Below are positions 47,115 through 57,200 of a stretch of DNA of 64,000 bases, one piece after another. Source of the DNA: Eupeodes corollae. Its lineage: Eukaryota; Arthropoda; Insecta; Diptera; Syrphidae. The translations under genes were made by a program, and so were the position numbers. Under the pieces are notes generated by a model that did not search any database, was not told where the DNA came from, and saw only the letters and a program-made list of their open reading frames with translations. Position 1 is the first letter of the stretch, and each line of letters starts with the position of its first letter. The stretch is from contig NC_079149.1 in assembly GCF_945859685.1 (NCBI RefSeq), forward strand, positions 54,082,991 through 54,146,990, in the 5' to 3' direction.

Positions 47115-48618
47115 TTATGTTTGCATAAGGAAACACTATTTAATATTATTTATTAAATAAATATTATTTAATTTAAAAAGCTTTGATCTTTTTTATCAAT
47201 AATTTTTCTTTTTTGCCAATAAAGCTAAAAAGTTGGAAGTAATTGCAGTGTAAGTATAAATAAATTAGCTAGAGATGGTAAACATGAGCAACTTCTCAAG
47301 GTGATAATTTACTAAAGTCAGATCCAGGCTTTTAATCATGGGGGTAGGGGGGATCACACACTTAGAAACATTTTTTGGATACCGCTTAAACATTTTCTGC
47401 AAAGGAGGCTGACAAAATTAAAATAACATAATGTGGGCTTAAGTGAACATTTCTGTTATGGACTTTTTTAGAACACTTGTCCAGCAAAGCATGGTCCTAC
47501 TATTTAATTTGGAGGACATGAAAGCTTTTTAGGATTTCAACAGTTTTATAAATATACCCTATTTAAGAGCTAAAATACAATAGTTAAGAAGAGTATTGGG
47601 TGCATTTAATGCTGAAATGTTAGAAATTGTGTTGAAAAGAAGCTTTTTTTTAAGTTTCAGGAAGTTAAAGGCAACTTCAGTTTTTGTTAAGAAAATAAAA
47701 AAATGCTGTTTTATGATAATATAATATTATATTGACGATCTCTTATTCAAGGTCTCTTCTTTTTAGTAAGTAAGTAAGGCAAGTTTCTAGTATCTGATTG
47801 GGCAATTGCCAAGAAACTGCCTTCCAACTAAGGCAATTTTATGGGGAAGTTTATTGGAAACTTATTCAAAAAAAACCTCTCTAACTATAAAGTCAAGTCC
47901 ACTTATGTCAAAATGACAATTAATCATGTCCATGGAACTGAAAGCTGAACTTTCTTACACAATGATTTATTTATTTTATTTTAATGTTTTGTGATGAACT
48001 TTTAGCTTGCCTGAGGAGTGTTTTGCATAGTTTTGTACTGAAGGTAGAGCTAAGTCAAGTAAAGGTAGAGCTAAGTCAAGTAAAGTTCCAAGTTTAACAT
48101 TTTGAAAACTAACTAGCTGCCTTAGTCAAAATGTACGTTCAAATATGCGGTTGATGGCAAATGAAATCCCTTATGTGAGAATTTATAGTGATCAAACGAA
48201 AAATGACAACTGTCGCATATTTTCCTACAATTCTACAAAATCGTCAAATTGTCTATGAAACAGATTATGGTAACTGTCAAGTTTTAAATAAACAAATTGT
48301 CACCTGTCGCAATTGTCAATGTTTATGGTCAAGTTATGGTCTGTGTGACAAATTTTGGGGTTGTAAATTGACCAATATTTAAATAGAACTCCCCTCAGAA
48401 TTCAATATTGATATTTTGTTGCTCAAAAGGAAAAGACAAACTTGTAGTTAAAATCATCAAAGGCCTTGATGTCATGAGCTATTGACTGTTGAATGCATTT
48501 TCTGAAAAAGATGCCCTACGTTTGTTCAACGCCTGTATTAAAATTTCTTATGGTTAATCAGTAAGCATGGCAAGCCGAGGTATGTATAAAAATATCTAGT
48601 TTATTTAACGAATACAAA
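47115..48618. other. Intergenic AT-rich stretch
   Basis: No gene recognised. An 18-base unit 'aaggtagagctaagtcaagt' is repeated twice near 48041-48080. The open frame at 48188-48382 contains repeated 'ctgtca' phrases and no domain. Confidence 0.4.
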
Positions 48619-49788
48619 TCTAATATATATCACAGTGTTAGTTGCCATACTCCTCCGAAACGGCTAAAACAATTTCAATGAAATTTTGCACAATCGGTAG
48701 TTCTGAGAATAGGTTTTTATCAATTTTTTATATTAATAAGTGCTTTGGTTTAATTGCAACATTGGATGGAGGCAGAGCAGTTCATTGCAACATTGGATTG
48801 GGGCAGAGCAGTTCAGTCAGTATTTAAACTACTACTTAATATTTAAAATGACCCAGATGCGGCAATATACAAAAAATCCACGGCCACAGTGCTGAAACGG
48901 TGCAAAATTATCATCTGGGATGAATGCACTATGGCTGAACAGTACATCATAGCCACTGTGGCGTAATGTTAAAAGTAAATATGCTTTTCCAAATGCTTCA
49001 AGATCCATCCGCTGAAACGTTCTTAAAACAACTGCGACGGAAAAGTTACAACTGATGAAACTGGATGCATATATTTACCGGTAGATTTCTGCACAATTAA
49101 TGATTCACAAGATACTTTCATTGACCAGATATTTGCCGATGTACACTCTTAGAAATATACAAATCATGAGTGGCTGGCAGAAAGATCAATTTTAGCAGCA
49201 AAAAATGTGGATGTCAACGAATTAAATCTCAAGATACAACATTTGCTACCAGGAGACTTGGTGTCATACAAATCTATTGATACATTTTGTGATGCTACCG
49301 AAGCTTTAAATTATAAAACTGAGTTTTCGAAATCATTGGATTTACCAGGCATGCCACCGCATAATTAACAACTTGAGATTGGATCTCCGGTAATTTTGTT
49401 TCGTAATCTTAACCCAGCACGGTTGTGCAACGGTACGCGATTAATAATTAAAAAATTGATGAAAAATGTTATCAAAGCCTTAATTCTAATTGGGAAAAGA
49501 TATAGGATCACAAAAAATATTATACACTCTGTTGCATTAAGAGATTGATATTGTTTTTTTGTAGTATTGTCACATGTTAATAATTTTAAAGAATTAATTT
49601 TAATAAATTAAAAAAAATTGTTTGGTGATTTTTTATATTAATATGTTGTCACCGTTTACAGTCCTCTGTATCTCTCCCACTTATGTATATACCACATCCT
49701 AAAACACTAACAAAAAGTTATTTATTTCTAGCACAATATTCTCTAGAAATTATTTACATGACAAAACAACGTGTGTCGGGTCAGCTAG
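48619..49788 (+). mobile_element. Helitron, 1.17 kb internally deleted copy with both termini
   Basis: The 5' end, TCTAATATATATCACAGTG, lies after host A (48618), and the 'cctccgaaacggct' block follows. The 3' end GGGTCAGCTAG (CTAG at 49785-49788) is followed by host T. Inside are Pif1-like helicase pieces: LKRCKIIIWDECTMAE at about 48885-48940, ATEALNYKTEFSKSLDLPG at about 49295-49345 and QLEIGSPVILFRNLNP near 49370-49425. Several stops make it inactive. A 31-bp tandem duplication lies at 48755-48816. Confidence 0.88.
48755..48816. repeat. 31-bp tandem duplication inside the Helitron
   Basis: The unit 'tgcaacattggatggaggca' plus 'gagcagttcat' is present twice in a row, with small differences in the second copy. 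Confidence 0.75.
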
Positions 49789-49829
49789 TAATTTATGAAA
49801 AATAGAAATTTGGTTGTGTTCATCGTGAA

Positions 49830-50110
49830 GTCTGCCATGCAAGGACATTTTAACGGGATTCCACAATGCTTGAGCCGATTCTTTTCAATATTTATCTACA
49901 TATGTATGTCTGGAATGCCTCATTTTTTAAATAATATCTAAGTTTAAGGTGGCACTGCGTCTTTGGTTTTAAGTATTTCCCTGTTGAAGCAATAACTAGT
50001 TAACAAGCTTCCCTAGACAACTTTTTAAATTTCTCTACCAAGCTGAAAATTAAATTTAATGTTGATAAACTTTAATCTATGTAATTTACTCGAAGTAATT
50101 AGGAAAGCTA
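49830..50110 (+). mobile_element. Non-LTR retrotransposon fragment
   Basis: Plus-strand pieces read FNGIPQC (motif B start) near 49850 and, after frameshifts, KLKIKFNVDKT near 50040, the 'LKLNxxKT' motif that follows the RT palm. Motif C is not seen. Badly decayed. Confidence 0.45.
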
Positions 50111-50179
50111 CATAAAACCTGCTTTTTAAGTTCGACCAGAATACACAAAGTCTTCTTTTTAAATAATGTTTTTCTGAAG

Positions 50180-50430
50180 AAGTTGTACTACGAAATATTG
50201 AAATCTTATGTTTCGAAGGGATCCTTTAAGGTACGGTACGACCAACATTATTTGAAACTAAAGCAAATTGAATATGGTGAACCTCAACTAAGTGCCCTAG
50301 GATTGAGGACCAACCATGTACAATTTGCTGATGATACTTCATTATTTGTAACAGATGTGACGGTAATGTTTGGAATTAAAATGAAACAAACAAAATTGAC
50401 TATCAGCTTTATGCAGATAGACATATAATG
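50180..50430 (+). mobile_element. Jockey-like reverse transcriptase fragment
   Basis: An open frame at 50183-50428 encodes KSYVSKGSFKVRYD, then, after a small deletion of the PLLY segment, HVQFADDTSLFVTD, the YADD-type motif C with both aspartates intact. Confidence 0.65.
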
Positions 50431-51837
50431 ACATGTTTATGATGATAGTGAAGGAATGTTATTGGTAGGTAGAAGGTACCTACTACAATCCAATCACATT
50501 CCTTCTTTCCTACAAGTTTTCAGCGCAAACATGAAGTTATTACGTTCAGTTTTTAGTTAAAGTACAAGAAATTGCTATTCATGTGTTGTTTACAGTCACG
50601 CACTTGTGTGTTTTGGATTTTAGTTATGAAGTGACACGTAAGCAGTAGTTGTAGAGGTTTCATGTTTCTTTAACTAGTACTAAGTATTTATTCTTTTATA
50701 TAGGCGAAGGCTAGTAAAATATGTGTTACACAACCTTACTCTTAAAGAATTATATTTTAAAATCATATATACAAAGGTATCAAGATATTAATTCTTGATA
50801 GACACCTTAAAATTGTTGATTAAACATATCATATTCGTTAATCCGATGCAGTAGCACTACACGGCAATTGTTGGTATTTACAATAGTTATTGTTATAAAA
50901 ATACGAAAATGTGTACCATGCTTTGATTTGGATAAAAGCTAGGAATGTAATTACAATAATTTACATTTAATACAGTTAAAATAATTTTAAAAAAATATTT
51001 TAAGATTCAAAATTTTACCTGAAAAATAAGTTTGTCTTCAAAAATTTTAATGTCATTCTATTATTCAAAAAAAAACAATTGATTTTAAAATTTTTGTTTG
51101 AAAATCGACAGAGCGGTTTTTTTAAATTAATTTTGTATATATACATTTTTTTAGTTTTGTTCTAAAAATATTTTTGGTATGCAGTTGTTCGCGCTACACA
51201 AAAAAATTCAATATTTTTTTTTTTAAATCCAAACAAAAAAATGCACTTTTGATAATCAAATATTGTTAAGGCATTATAAGAGCTTATTCAAAACAAAAAA
51301 GATTGAAATCAGTTCATAAGTTGCTGAGAAAATTAAAAAAAACAAAATAACGGTTCTATGAAAGTTAAAAAATAAAATTTTTGAGAAAATTAAAAAAAGA
51401 AATCTATCGGTTTGTTTTTGTTTTTGAGAAAATTCGAATCATCGTTTTTTGACCAAAAAAAATTGTATGGGGCCACTGTTTTGTAGTTTTGACCTTTAAA
51501 AAAAATGAAAAAAAAACGCCTAACGTGAATCTGCCCAAAAACTTAACTTCCAAGTTTGAAATCAATCGACCCAATGGTTTAGGCTTTAGAAGCGTAGACA
51601 GAAAGACTAAACAAACCAAACGCAATGACGGGACCCACTTTTTTCGACTTCTCTACCATCGTAATATCATGTTTGATTAAAATCTCGAGTTCGAAATTTT
51701 GCACGAATGCAAAACGAATGCCATAATTGTACATACATTGTTCCTATATGTCGCAAGTAATAATCAACTAATCACGAATTTTTATCATGAAATCAGTTCG
51801 TAATTTCTTTCAGGATTTGTAAAAGTTTTCGATTACG
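50431..51837. repeat. Low-complexity and unclassified repeat-like sequence
   Basis: 50950-51480 is A/T-run sequence with recurrent 'aaaattttgagaaaatt' phrases. 51480-51780 is of normal complexity ('gggacccacttttttcgac', 'aaaatctcgagttcgaaatt'), without a frame, and reads like an interspersed repeat. It separates two jockey-like pieces and may be an insertion between them. Confidence 0.35.
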
Positions 51838-52330
51838 ATGGAATTAAAGATAGGACTGAATTTGCCAAATTCTATAAAAAGTGGAAAAGTAAATTGCTCC
51901 AATACTATTAAATTCCTTGGAATGGTTTTGGTAATAAAGCTTAAACAGAAAAAAAAGAAAAGAGCTACACTTAATGTACAAAATATTCTATTGGTTAATA
52001 GATCTAGAACAAACTTATGTTATATAGGCAAGTACTAAAAACCGTTTGGACGAATGCCATATCCAACTATGGGGCCTTACAAAGAAAACAAATACTGAAC
52101 TTATTCAAAAATTCTGAAACAAAGTTTTCGTGGAATAATAAAAGCCTCTTGGAACAAAAAAAACAGCGATCTGTATCACATAATCAGGGATTACGTAGTC
52201 ATACCAACTCCAAAATGGAGACCGTCTTAAGTTTACGAGTGTTTCGAAATTGAGGAGAACCATGACTCATAAGTTGATGCTTTTGGAAAGTATCACAATT
52301 ATAAACTTTATATAAAGTTATTTATAAATT
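51838..52330 (+). mobile_element. Jockey-like retrotransposon, C-terminal part
   Basis: Broken plus-strand frames read NCSNTIKFLGMVL (the 'KYLGxxLD' position), GKYKPFGRMPYPTMGP (frame-shifted form of LKPxWTYGxxLWG), and FRGIIKASWNKKNSDLYHI with a following IPTPK, the jockey C-terminal signature. It continues the element whose RT core is at 50180-50430. Confidence 0.66.
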
Positions 52331-53837
52331 GAGAAATACAAATTATAGTGTCGATGGTTTTAGTGAGAGTGTCTGTTGAAGGGTAAAGAAACAACTGCTG
52401 AAGGGTTAATCTAAAAAGCCCAAAAATAATAAAATTCTGCATTATCTTTACCCATATAGAAATAAATTTGTTAAAAAATGAAAAAAGCAACGGAATTATA
52501 AAACTTAACAACAGCCAAATCTGAAAGTCCATTTTAAATTAATCACATTCAGTTCCTCTAGGAAATCGTCAGCACAAAAAGAAGAAGAGTTACGTACTGA
52601 TCTTTAATATTTGGCAACGTCCAGAATGAGAAGTGGTTAACTCTTTTTTTCAGTTTTTAGGGCTAAATGATGGGGTTATATCTCTCTTTGCTTTAATAAA
52701 TTCGAGTACAAAAATAAAAACATTGAATTATCTTACCATTTTTTTTATTAATCTGATTATATAGTAAATTATGTTCTTACAATAACATTTCCTTTTTTTC
52801 TGGTTTTACTTTATTTTTAAGTTTTCCAATCAAATATGCATTAATTATATTGGTACATGTACCATACACAATTTATACAACTCTTGTTTAGTTTACTGAT
52901 TTTTGTTTCTTCTGTTTTTAAGTTTATTTTTGTTCACTCAGTTTTAAAACATAAAACTTAAAAACTATGGCTTACTTTTCTACTTGAATGTGCGCACTTC
53001 TTATGTCGATAAACTTAAGTAGTTGAGAACCGACTGATCGTACGCGACTCTTAATTAGTGCCTCACTGATAATAATACAAGTCATTAATATAAAAGAAAT
53101 CTTAAATAAAATATATATGTATTTACACAATAAAAACTTTAATAAATAAATATCTAATAACTTTGTGAGTGGAAGGATATTAGGATGGAAAAATGATAAA
53201 ATATTTATAACGATGAACAAAACAAGAAAGCCGACACATTTGTTGATTATAATACAAAATTATAGAGACTTTTGTTGTATACCGGAAATAGTATGTACAA
53301 TTTTCGCTATTTAATTTCATTTCTTTTTGTTTTTTAAGTTACTATTTAAGAATCAACTACCTAGAGAAACTATTTGCATTCAATTTAAATGTATTTTCCT
53401 TTCCTTGTTTTTGTTTTTTTTTCGATTGAAATAAGAAACTGTACATATTTTGTTATAAATATCGTTTTCGATAATTTTTTTTTTTTTAAATTTTTATTTT
53501 GCAATTATTTTTACTTTACTTTAGAAATAAGAGAAATTTATATTTACAGTCTTATGTAATAAAAATGATTTTTATGTGATTAACAAGTAGTGTTTTGATA
53601 ATGTTTATTTAATTTTTAATATTAAGGGAACTTAAAGCATTGTTTTTTCTTTCGAAACAGCCCCTTGGCTTGGGCGGGCATTCAATTAATTTTATTCCTA
53701 TCTCCCATTGTCATTTTCATGAATAAAAATCATTTTTTGTTTTTATTTTAATAATTTTGTGAGAGTGAGAAAGATAAGAGACATAGATTTTTAAGAAATT
53801 TAGAAAGGTTTATTTTTTTGAGAGGGAACACTAAGAT
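52331..53837 (-). other. Probable 3' UTR and downstream flank of the PHD-finger gene
   Basis: Lies directly after the stop codon on the minus strand. Several inverted AATAAA motifs ('tttatt') occur, for example near 53807 and 52742. The end of the transcript cannot be fixed. No conserved frame is seen. Confidence 0.4.
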
Positions 53838-54224
53838 TCACGATGAGGACGCAGTTTCAATTTCAATTTGTGCATGCTTCTCGCAATACGTTTTGAAGTC
53901 TCTTTCGTTGAGGTCCCAGGAGGATAGTCTAGCACAAGGTATATGCGACTTTTCACCGCATCCACGATGTAAACAGCATATCATGGCACCTTTTTGTGAG
54001 CACACTGTGCAAGTATAGTTCGTGCTGCTCCATACTGCACTTTCTAAACCAACTATTCGAGCACCAATAAGAAAGACACCGGGTGCCCAAATTGAACAAT
54101 CTTCATGCATCCACACCTCATAGCTGGTCTCTGATACTTTGGACATTCCAAAGAATCTTTCTTCGGGCGATTTTTCTGTTAATGAGCTTGACTGTTGATC
54201 AAATACTTTCTTTTTCTTTTTGTT
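53838..54224 (-). CDS. PHD-finger protein terminal exon with second half of the extended PHD
   Basis: Acceptor CTTTTCAG|AAC, stop TGA at 53838-53840. It begins with a basic NKKKKKVFD run, then VWMHEDCSIWAPGVFL, CTVCSQKGAMICC, GCGEKSHIPCA and YCEKH, and ends 11 residues after the last histidine. Confidence 0.92.
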   Translation of the reverse strand, partial: NKKKKKVFDQQSSSLTEKSPEERFFGMSKVSETSYEVWMHEDCSIWAPGVFLIGARIVGLESAVWSSTNYTCTVCSQKGAMICCLHRGCGEKSHIPCARLSSWDLNERDFKTYCEKHAQIEIETASSS

Positions 54225-57200
54225 CTGAAAAGAAAATATTAAAAGCGTTTAGTTTTGGATGAAATAAGAAATAAAAACACAACTAACATTTACATTGGAT
54301 TCATTTGAATGCGCCGATGGCACAACTGGCAATGAATATGGCGTCTTCTGAAACATTTCGCACTTCTTTCTCCGGCTAACGAATTCATTCTCGTTCTCAC
54401 CTCTTTCGGCGGAATTGAAATCCTCACATTTCGTCGTTATAATATAGGGTCCAAAAAGATCTCCCAGACCAAATTTGTGCGGTCCTTTCTTACAGAACAC
54501 ACACATCCAAGTGGCATCTGCCGTTTCAGCATCGTACTTATTGCCTAATGTACTCATATGAATGCCACGTATTTTACTCCTATCGGCATGAGAATTTGAA
54601 CCTTTCTTTACTTTGCTTACTTTTTCTGCATCGTCTTCGGCAATTGGGGCGTTTATGACATTTATAGACCCGTCCGGTTTAACCAAAATATATGGACCTT
54701 TGAGTTTGGGCTCAGCTAACATCGGAACGGGTTGCGAGTCTTCAACTTTTGTTGCTATCGCTTTTGAGCTATTGCCTGCATTAACGCTATTTTTAGACTT
54801 ACTTCCTTGAGCATTGGATGTCTTACTCGTTGTAGCAGATGACGTATTGGGCTTTCCTTTATTTTTCTTGTTCGAAGATTTCTTAGTCAAACGTACTCTC
54901 TTTTTGGCGGGTCCTGGTTCATTTTTTGGGGTGGAATGTTGGCGTTTTTGTGTGGCATTCGAAGTTGAAGCAATTGAACTAAGCGGCTTGTGTTCGGAGT
55001 CGTCATCGTCATCTTCGTCTTCTTTAAGTGTTGTTTTTGTCGGTGTTGGCAAAGCTAAAGCAAGACTCAAATCCGTGGCTACTTCACTATTGGCTGTATC
55101 ATCAATAGGTGGAGCGTTTACGGTTTGTGGTTCATCTTCGATTCCTGCGAACATTTCTTCGAGCTTGTATTCCACCTTAATAAAAAATAATGGCCAATAA
55201 AGGAAAACATTTAGTTGTTAATTTAAATTATAAATTACCTCTTCAAAAGTGCTCTTTGCACAGTCAGCTTTATTTTTGGGCGACAATTGTGTTTCTTTTG
55301 AGACTTCCACTTCCATTGGTATTGGCTCCTCTTTCTCTTCTAATTTATCTGCAACTGCAAATGTAACTGGTGGTGGGGAAGGTGGCCGCGGTGAAAGGGG
55401 CCTCGGAGAAACCTGTGGTGGTGGTGGTGGCGGTTGTGCAATTTGTGCTAATGGTGGGGGTAATGGTGGCAGTGGTGTAGGGTTCTCCATTATTTCCACC
55501 GGGGAAGATGGTGATGAGGTTTCGAATATGCTTTTCAAGTCGCTTGTCGCCTTACAAGAAGTCCTGTCCACTGATGGCGGATCAGCTATAGTGTCTGGAG
55601 TGCGAGGACCTTGCCGAACATACAGAGGAGATTTGTTTGTCTCTTCATCGTCGTCATTTATCACAACAGGACTAGAAGGAGTGTCCTTCTTAGTGCTACC
55701 ATTGCTACAACTGCCAATAGGCTCATCAAAACTAATCGTTCGACTAGTACCAGAATTACCACTCTTGGCAATCATCTCGGCTATTTTATCAATAGTCTCA
55801 ACGTCATCCGAGTCACTTCTATGCATGAGGCTGTTGTTGGCTACTTCACATGGCGGATGCAAGGCGTCATCGCTCTCAGTACTAGAACGCAAATCTATGG
55901 TTTCAGCTATCACTGGTTGTTTTATTTCTACTGTCGGTGGTGGTGGTGATGGAGATTGCGGAGCATCCGGTACTTGAGGTGGCTCTTCCAGAATTCGATT
56001 ATTACTGAAGCATGTTTCTTCTTTCGGTAGTTCCTGCACTTGAACAGATTCTGGCTTCAGGGAAAGTGATCCATTGCTATTTGAAATTTCAGCAATGGCT
56101 GGCAGAGGTGGTGTAGTCTTTTCATCCTGTTTGGTAACTTGTTCCCCAAGTGAAATATTTTCGTCAGTCTCACTATCATGCGAGACGCGAATGGTTTTGT
56201 TAGGCTTTCGCTTCCGACGCGTTCGTGATCCACTGGAATCGACTGAGTCTTCATTGGAAGTGACATTAGCCGGAGAGTCGTTAGTTGAGACGCTGTTGCA
56301 GGAATTTTCTGTAGCTGTGGCTGTTGTCAAATCAGTACCACATTTTGGTGGTAAACAAGTGCCAACAGATGCTGGTTCAGCTGCAGTAACCATATGGTTC
56401 TGAGGAGCACTAAAGTTGGCTAGGTGATTAAGACGATTGTTGTCAGGAGAAGCTGGTCCATTGGTTAAGCAAGAAAACTGCTGCTGCAGCTGAAGTTGCA
56501 ACTGTTGTTGTTGATGTTGTTGTTGCTGATGCTGGTGTTGTTGAAGCTGTTGTTGCTGTTGCTGATGCTGGTGTTGCTGTTGCTGGTGTTGCTGTTGCTG
56601 ATGCTGTTGTTGCTGATGCTGCTGATGTTGTTGTTGTTGATGTTGTTGCTGTTGGAGCTGTTGGAGCTGCTGTTGCTGATGCTGTTGCTGTTGTTGTTGA
56701 AGTTGCTGCTGCTGGAGCTGCTGTTGCTGATGCTGTTGCTGTTGTTGGTGGTGTTGTGGCTGATGCTGCTGGTGATGAAGTTGCTGTTGTTGGTGTTGAA
56801 GAAGCTGCTGTTGATGACTCGATGGCGGAGACACTGCAAGTAATTGTAATTAATTTTTTTTTGCTCGAAAAAAGCGTATAAGTTGTATTTACATTTTTTG
56901 GGTGAACTTTGCATCAATTTATTTGATAAATTTGTATAAGTAGGCTCCTTTACCAGTTCTACTGGCTTTGTCATATTTGTTTGAATCTGAAATTTGAAAA
57001 AAATATTTGAGTTTATTTTCTTTTTATTTGAAAAAAGTTCATTAATAAATAATTTGTATACTAATTATATTATATCAAATATTTAGGCATCTGTTCATGT
57101 TTTCAAAAATATCAACGATCATTTTGCCATTTTGGTCATTATTTCGAAGAATTGATGATTCTTTTTCTGACGTACCAAAATCAAAAAAACTTTCCAGATT

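Noticed and set aside
48188..48382. 64-codon frame with several cysteines
   Set aside because: The cysteines arise from repeated 'ctgtca' and 'tgtc' phrases; spacing fits no zinc-binding or secreted cysteine pattern.
52972..53220. 82-codon minus-strand hydrophobic frame
   Set aside because: Falls in the likely 3' UTR of the PHD-finger gene; hydrophobicity follows from T-rich sequence.
53838..54018. Plus-strand frame over the end of the PHD-finger gene
   Set aside because: Antisense to the extended PHD exon, whose Cys/His pattern is decisive.
55249..55977. 242-codon plus-strand open frame
   Set aside because: Lies antisense to the large exon of the PHD-finger gene; its Gly/Val-rich composition is the reverse of Pro- and Ser-rich coding.
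56496..56843. Plus-strand Leu-rich and minus-strand Asn/Ser-rich frames over the Q/H tract
   Set aside because: Alternative frames of the same trinucleotide repeat; the Q/H frame joins both neighbouring exons in phase.
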